Shown piece after piece: positions 60,549-64,000 of a stretch of DNA of 64,000 bases (the stretch's first letter is position 1; the number at the start of each line of letters is the position of its first letter). The position numbers and the translations under genes were made by a program. The DNA lies in assembly GCA_000753455.2 (NCBI GenBank), contig LM994670.1, positions 421,859-485,858 of the forward strand, in the 5' to 3' direction. The DNA is from Clostridium jeddahitimonense. GTDB lineage: Bacteria > Bacillota > Clostridia > Clostridiales > Clostridiaceae. A model generated the notes under the pieces. It had not been told where the DNA came from. It saw only the letters and a program-made list of their open reading frames with translations, and ran no database searches.

Positions 60549-61833
60549 AAACTTTATAATAATAGTAATAGGGCAGATTATTTCTCTTTTTGGGAATGCA
60601 ATTCAAAGATTTAGTATGTCCTTATACTTATTAGAATTTACAGGTAGTACAGCTGCCTTTGCAAATATATTAGCGATATCAACTATACCGTATATATTAT
60701 TTGCACCTATAGCAGGAAGGCTTTCAGATAATGTGAATAGAAAGAAGATAATGGTCTATTTAGATTTATTCTGCTCAGCACTTATTGGAGGTTATGCATT
60801 TATACTGCTTAGAGGAAGGGATAGTGAGCTTATAGTAGGAGCTGTTATGTTCTTATTATCAATATGCTATACACTATATGGACCAGCAGTAACGTCTTCA
60901 ATTCCACAAATTGTTGAAGAAGAAAAATTAACTTCAGCAAATGGAATAATAAATCAAGTAGGATCAGTTGTAAACTTTGTAGGGCCTATACTTGCAGGAA
61001 TACTTTATGGATTAGTTGGCATAAAGCTAATTGTAATAATAAATGCAGTAAGTTTCTTATTATCAGCAATAATGGAGATGTTCTTAGACATTCCTGATGT
61101 AGTGAAAGTAGCTGATGAACAAGAGGGGAATATTGATAATAAAAAAGTATATAACGAAGAAATAGCATGTACAAAAGAAGATAAAGTATTATCTATTAAT
61201 TTTATTAGACAGTCTTTTGTTGATATGAAAAATAGTTTTATTTATTTAAAGACAGAAAAGAAAATAGTATTAGGAATTATAGCATCTTATGCTCTTTGTA
61301 ATATATTCTTAGTACCAATCTTATCGATAGTTGCACCGTATTTTATAAATATTATGTTAGGACTTCCATCACAGGTTTATGGAATAGTAGAAGGTATATG
61401 TGTATTAGGTATGATATTAGGAGGACTTTGGATAAGTGTAAAACCAAAGATGTTCTCTATGAAAAAAGCTCATTATACATATTTTCCAATGATAGCTGGT
61501 GTTACATTAATGGCAACATTAGGATTTATTAAAATAAATAATTATGCTTTAGCAGGACTATTTGCGATTAGTGGTATGGCTATTATGTTATCTCTATCAT
61601 TATCAAACGTTCTTACATTAACATTCATACAAAAAGAAGTACCGGCAGATATGCTTGGGCGTGTATCAGCATTTTCAACGGCTGTGGCAACAGTAAGTGT
61701 TGCACCTGGACAATTACTATTTGGACAAGTAATAGATATGGGCATACCAATAGGGTTAATATTAGCAATTACAGCTATAGTTAATGTTATGCTTATATTA
61801 TTCATTAAGTGGAATGTTAGGGAATTAGAATAA
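60538..61833 (+). CDS. MFS transporter, EntS-like (probable siderophore exporter)
   Basis: 431 residues from ATG 60538 (TTTTCAGGGGGACTA upstream); an in-frame start at 60484 lies deep in the ATPase gene. Twelve membrane helices are expected. The N-half has IIVIGQIISLFGNAIQRFSM and the MFS loop AGRLSDNVNRKKIMVYLD. A cytoplasmic loop at about 195-235 is rich in E and K, then the C-half with ADMLGRVSAFSTAVATVSVA. Members of this MFS_3 group export siderophores such as enterobactin. Being last in the import operon, it may export a siderophore or siderophore debris, though no siderophore synthesis genes are present in the window. Confidence 0.85.
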   Translation: MKNKNFIIIVIGQIISLFGNAIQRFSMSLYLLEFTGSTAAFANILAISTIPYILFAPIAGRLSDNVNRKKIMVYLDLFCSALIGGYAFILLRGRDSELIVGAVMFLLSICYTLYGPAVTSSIPQIVEEEKLTSANGIINQVGSVVNFVGPILAGILYGLVGIKLIVIINAVSFLLSAIMEMFLDIPDVVKVADEQEGNIDNKKVYNEEIACTKEDKVLSINFIRQSFVDMKNSFIYLKTEKKIVLGIIASYALCNIFLVPILSIVAPYFINIMLGLPSQVYGIVEGICVLGMILGGLWISVKPKMFSMKKAHYTYFPMIAGVTLMATLGFIKINNYALAGLFAISGMAIMLSLSLSNVLTLTFIQKEVPADMLGRVSAFSTAVATVSVAPGQLLFGQVIDMGIPIGLILAITAIVNVMLILFIKWNVRELE

Positions 61834-61887
61834 GATATAATCAGGGTCAAAAGTAATTTTAAAATGTAAATTGCTAAGTAATAAAAT

Positions 61888-61925
61888 GCCACAAGAAATA
61901 ATAGTAGTTATTTATTTCTTGTGGC
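61888..61925. terminator. Terminator of the siderophore operon
   Basis: GCCACAAGAAATA (61888-61900) and TATTTCTTGTGGC (61913-61925) form a perfect 13-bp stem between the MFS gene and the convergent rubrerythrin remnant. T richness on the plus side is modest. Confidence 0.72.
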
Positions 61926-61932
61926 TAAAATA

Positions 61933-62510
61933 TTATTTACCTTCAAATGGACTTTCATTAAATTTGATAAAATATACTTGAGGATGTGAGCATACTGGAC
62001 AAGTTGTTGGAGCACTTTCACCTTCATAAATAAAACCAAAATTTATACACATACATTGCTCTTTGTTAGTATCTTTGAATAAAGAACTATTCTCTAGTTT
62101 ATAAGCATATCTAGTAAATCTTTCTGAATGTACTTTTTCAACAGAAGCAATATTATTAAATAGAACATAAATATCCATAAAACCTTCTTCTTTTGCTATC
62201 TAAGCAAAAGATTTATATATTGCATCATGTTCAGTAGATCTTAGGAATTTTAAAGTGCTACTTTCTACTTCAGCAGGATATAAAGCTGTTATTTCGATTT
62301 CTTCATCTGAGGATTCTTTTAATTTTTCATAAACTCCCAAGAATGAGCTTTTTCTTGAGTTGCTGTATAAATAAATAGAGCATGTAAAATTGAATATCCT
62401 TCTTTCTTCGCTATAGATGCTACAAAGGGATATCTATTTCTTACATGACTTTCACTAGCAAAGGCTCTTATTAAATTTTCTTTGGTTCTACTTGTTTTAA
62501 AATCAGTCAT
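61933..62510 (-). pseudogene. rbr: Rubrerythrin with a frameshift, an internal stop and a damaged rubredoxin site
   Basis: The N-terminal piece (62510 to about 62330) reads ENLIRAFASESHVRNRYPFV and TATQEKAHSW, the di-iron helix pair. Reading then shifts frame to YEKLKESSDEEIEITALYPA and stops at a TAG (62200-62202) before IAKEEGFMDIYVLFNNIASV. The C-terminal rubredoxin part reads CMCINFGFIYEGESAPTTCPVC; the first CxxC pair is CxxF, so the mononuclear iron site has lost one ligand. Rubrerythrin protects anaerobes from peroxide. With one frameshift, one stop and a lost ligand, this copy is very probably dead. Confidence 0.85.
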
Positions 62511-62677
62511 ATTAACTCACTGCCTTTCATTGCTATTAAATATATTGTTAAATTTTGAGAAGTAATTTATACATTTTATATGATTAAAATATTTATTCAT
62601 ATTTTACAACTTTGAAACAACTTATTTAATCTTTAGTTAACTGCTTGAATTAAAGTATTATTGAGGAGTTGATTAAT

Positions 62678-63415
62678 GTGCTTAAAAAAAGAAATAAGAA
62701 ATTAAAAATAAGAATTAATTTATTTATAGTGACTTTTGTGATTTTATGCTTTTCTTTTATTTTTTCTAATTTTATTGAAGATAATAAAGATATAGAAGGA
62801 AATGAAAATAACTTAGAAGAATATAAAGAAACATATTCTCAAAATATAAGTTCGCAATATTTAAAATTAGTAAATAAAAGCAATAGCATAGATGCAAATT
62901 ATGAGCCTAATGATTTAGTTATTCCGTCTATTAGATTTGGAAATATAGGTAATATGATGGTGCAATATATGAGAAGAGATGCAGCTGTTGAATTAGAACA
63001 ATTATTTAAAGCAGCTAAAAAGGAGGGACTTAATTTAGTTGCTATATCAGGATATAGGTCTTATGATTATCAAGAGACTGTATATAGCAATGAGGTTAAT
63101 AGTGTTGGTGAAATTCAAGCTAATAGATATGTGGCAAAACCAGGACAAAGTGAACATCAAACAGGGCTAGCTATGGATGTACTGAGTGATGAGTATATGT
63201 CGCTAGATGAGGGATTTGAGAATACAGCAGCATTTAAGTGGCTTGATAAAAACATGAGTAAGTTCGGATTTATATTAAGGTTTCCAAAGGGGAAAGAAAG
63301 AATTACAGGCTATGGTTATGAAGCATGGCATTTAAGATATGTAGGGATTGAAGCTGCTACAGAAATAATGGATAATGGAATTACATTAGAAGAATATTTA
63401 AGTGAACTAAGCTAA
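62678..63415 (+). CDS. VanY-type D-alanyl-D-alanine carboxypeptidase
   Basis: 245 residues from GTG 62678 with GAGGAG nine nt upstream; a TTG at 62669 overlaps the spacing region. An N-terminal membrane anchor (about 14-32) is followed by a linker and the peptidase M15B domain: SGYRSYDYQETVY, zinc ligands His and Asp in SEHQTGLAMDV (about 165-175), and EAWHLRYVG (catalytic Glu and zinc His, about 217-225). It removes the last D-Ala from peptidoglycan stems. It stands 31 nt upstream of a probable sensor kinase gene, reminiscent of van-type layouts, but vanHAX genes are absent. Confidence 0.9.
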   Translation: MLKKRNKKLKIRINLFIVTFVILCFSFIFSNFIEDNKDIEGNENNLEEYKETYSQNISSQYLKLVNKSNSIDANYEPNDLVIPSIRFGNIGNMMVQYMRRDAAVELEQLFKAAKKEGLNLVAISGYRSYDYQETVYSNEVNSVGEIQANRYVAKPGQSEHQTGLAMDVLSDEYMSLDEGFENTAAFKWLDKNMSKFGFILRFPKGKERITGYGYEAWHLRYVGIEAATEIMDNGITLEEYLSELS

Positions 63416-63446
63416 AAATTTTAAGAGAATTTTATAGGTGAATAGT

Positions 63447-64000
63447 ATGAAATTTTGGAAAAAGATATTTTTATATACTGTTACATTAACGGCTATTTTA
63501 ATAACAGCAACTGGGGTTATATTTATTGAAAGGTTGCATTATTCAAATCTTGAGAGGACAGTAATAGATGCTATAAATAATCAAAAGAATATAATTAGTT
63601 CAATATACTTAAGTTATGACAATTCTTTATTTCCACAATATTACAATGGTGTGTCGGATAATTTTGAATTAATATTAAGAAGTTATGCTTATAGCGATGC
63701 TAATAATATAGAAAATGTTCAGATATTCACTATTGAAGATAAGCTGATAGCTTCTATAAACGAATATAAACCAAGAGGAGTTTTAGATTTCTTAGACAGC
63801 ATTGATAGCTATGAGAATATTTTTACTTTTAGAGATGATAATGGCAAGAAGATATTGTTAATAGGTTCTGAGTTTAAGGTTCAAGACAATAACTATAAAT
63901 TAGTTCTAATAAAGGGTATTGATTATTTATTTAAAGAAAGACAGGAGAATTATAAGTTTTTCTTTATATTAAGTATAATAACTAGTTCATTTTTAATTTG
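63447..64000 (+). CDS. Partial membrane sensor protein, probably a histidine kinase
   Basis: The frame is open from ATG 63447 to the window end, 184 residues so far. A membrane segment (about 7-27, LYTVTLTAILITATGVIFIE) is followed by an extracytoplasmic domain (about 28-165) containing VQIFTIEDKLIASINEYKP and GKKILLIGSEFKVQDNNYK. A second membrane segment begins at about 172 (FFFILSIITSSFLI). This two-helix plus outer-domain plan is typical of sensor kinases, but the kinase part lies outside the window. GGTGAATAGT precedes the ATG. It follows the VanY-type gene. Confidence 0.65.
   Translation, partial: MKFWKKIFLYTVTLTAILITATGVIFIERLHYSNLERTVIDAINNQKNIISSIYLSYDNSLFPQYYNGVSDNFELILRSYAYSDANNIENVQIFTIEDKLIASINEYKPRGVLDFLDSIDSYENIFTFRDDNGKKILLIGSEFKVQDNNYKLVLIKGIDYLFKERQENYKFFFILSIITSSFLI

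Overview
The window is low-G+C, A+T-rich DNA with strong GGAGG-type ribosome binding sites and dense Rho-independent terminators. Its gene families (ROK and AraC regulators, DUF4317, an oxygen-sensitive L-serine dehydratase, an anaerobic-type siroheme sulfite reductase, a sortase) fit an anaerobic Clostridium sensu stricto. It looks chromosomal. No rRNA, tRNA or CRISPR array was seen. All family names rest on reading motifs; no database search was run.

Layout. 1-9.4 kb: cell-wall polysaccharide deacetylase, then a MacAB-like efflux set (adaptor, permease, lipoprotein, ATPase) with its own two-component system, then a DUF4474/metallophosphoesterase pair. 9.4-11.5 kb: a graveyard of mobile-element DNA with a decayed vapE gene, a second copy of its 3' tail, an orphan ORF and a headless AAA-type fragment. 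11.5-25.9 kb: enoate-reductase-type flavoenzyme with an AraC regulator, aat, a small protein made of three 30-residue repeats, a HAD-Nudix fusion, an HxlR/azoreductase pair, a Crp-family regulator with a perfect palindrome, an amino-acid permease and small membrane proteins. 25.9-33.0 kb: ROK regulator divergent from PTS EIIC, a TIM-barrel-like protein, a wall-anchored GH16 glucanase and a sortase, apparently a beta-glucan use locus. 33.1-38.1 kb: DUF4317, FMN-binding lipoprotein, DUF421 and a dead uvrA-like gene. 38.2-48.1 kb: sulfite reductase, FAD/rhodanese oxidoreductase and YeiH transporter, divergent from a LysR regulator that is followed by hemA-hemC-cobA/hemD-hemB. The first supplies siroheme enzyme capacity and the second makes the tetrapyrrole; both carry the same candidate LysR operator. 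48.2-55.5 kb: Orn/Lys/Arg decarboxylase, L-serine dehydratase with a PTS-IIC-like membrane protein, SDR, Nudix and a zinc-ribbon protein. 55.5-61.8 kb: AraC regulator, Fur-like boxes, and a siderophore ABC importer plus MFS exporter. 61.9-64 kb: broken rubrerythrin, VanY-type carboxypeptidase and the start of a probable sensor kinase.

The most notable signal is a pair of paralogous small RNAs (38113-38203 and 54465-54558). They share an identical 31-nt 5' segment with an ACCCCU motif and a terminator hairpin whose loop shows UCCCCC. Both C-rich motifs could pair with the G-rich ribosome binding sites common in this window. Other signals worth following are the three-repeat small protein at 16308 with imperfect repeats upstream, the shared sulfite/siroheme operator, and several genes caught during decay (vapE, uvrA-like, rubrerythrin).
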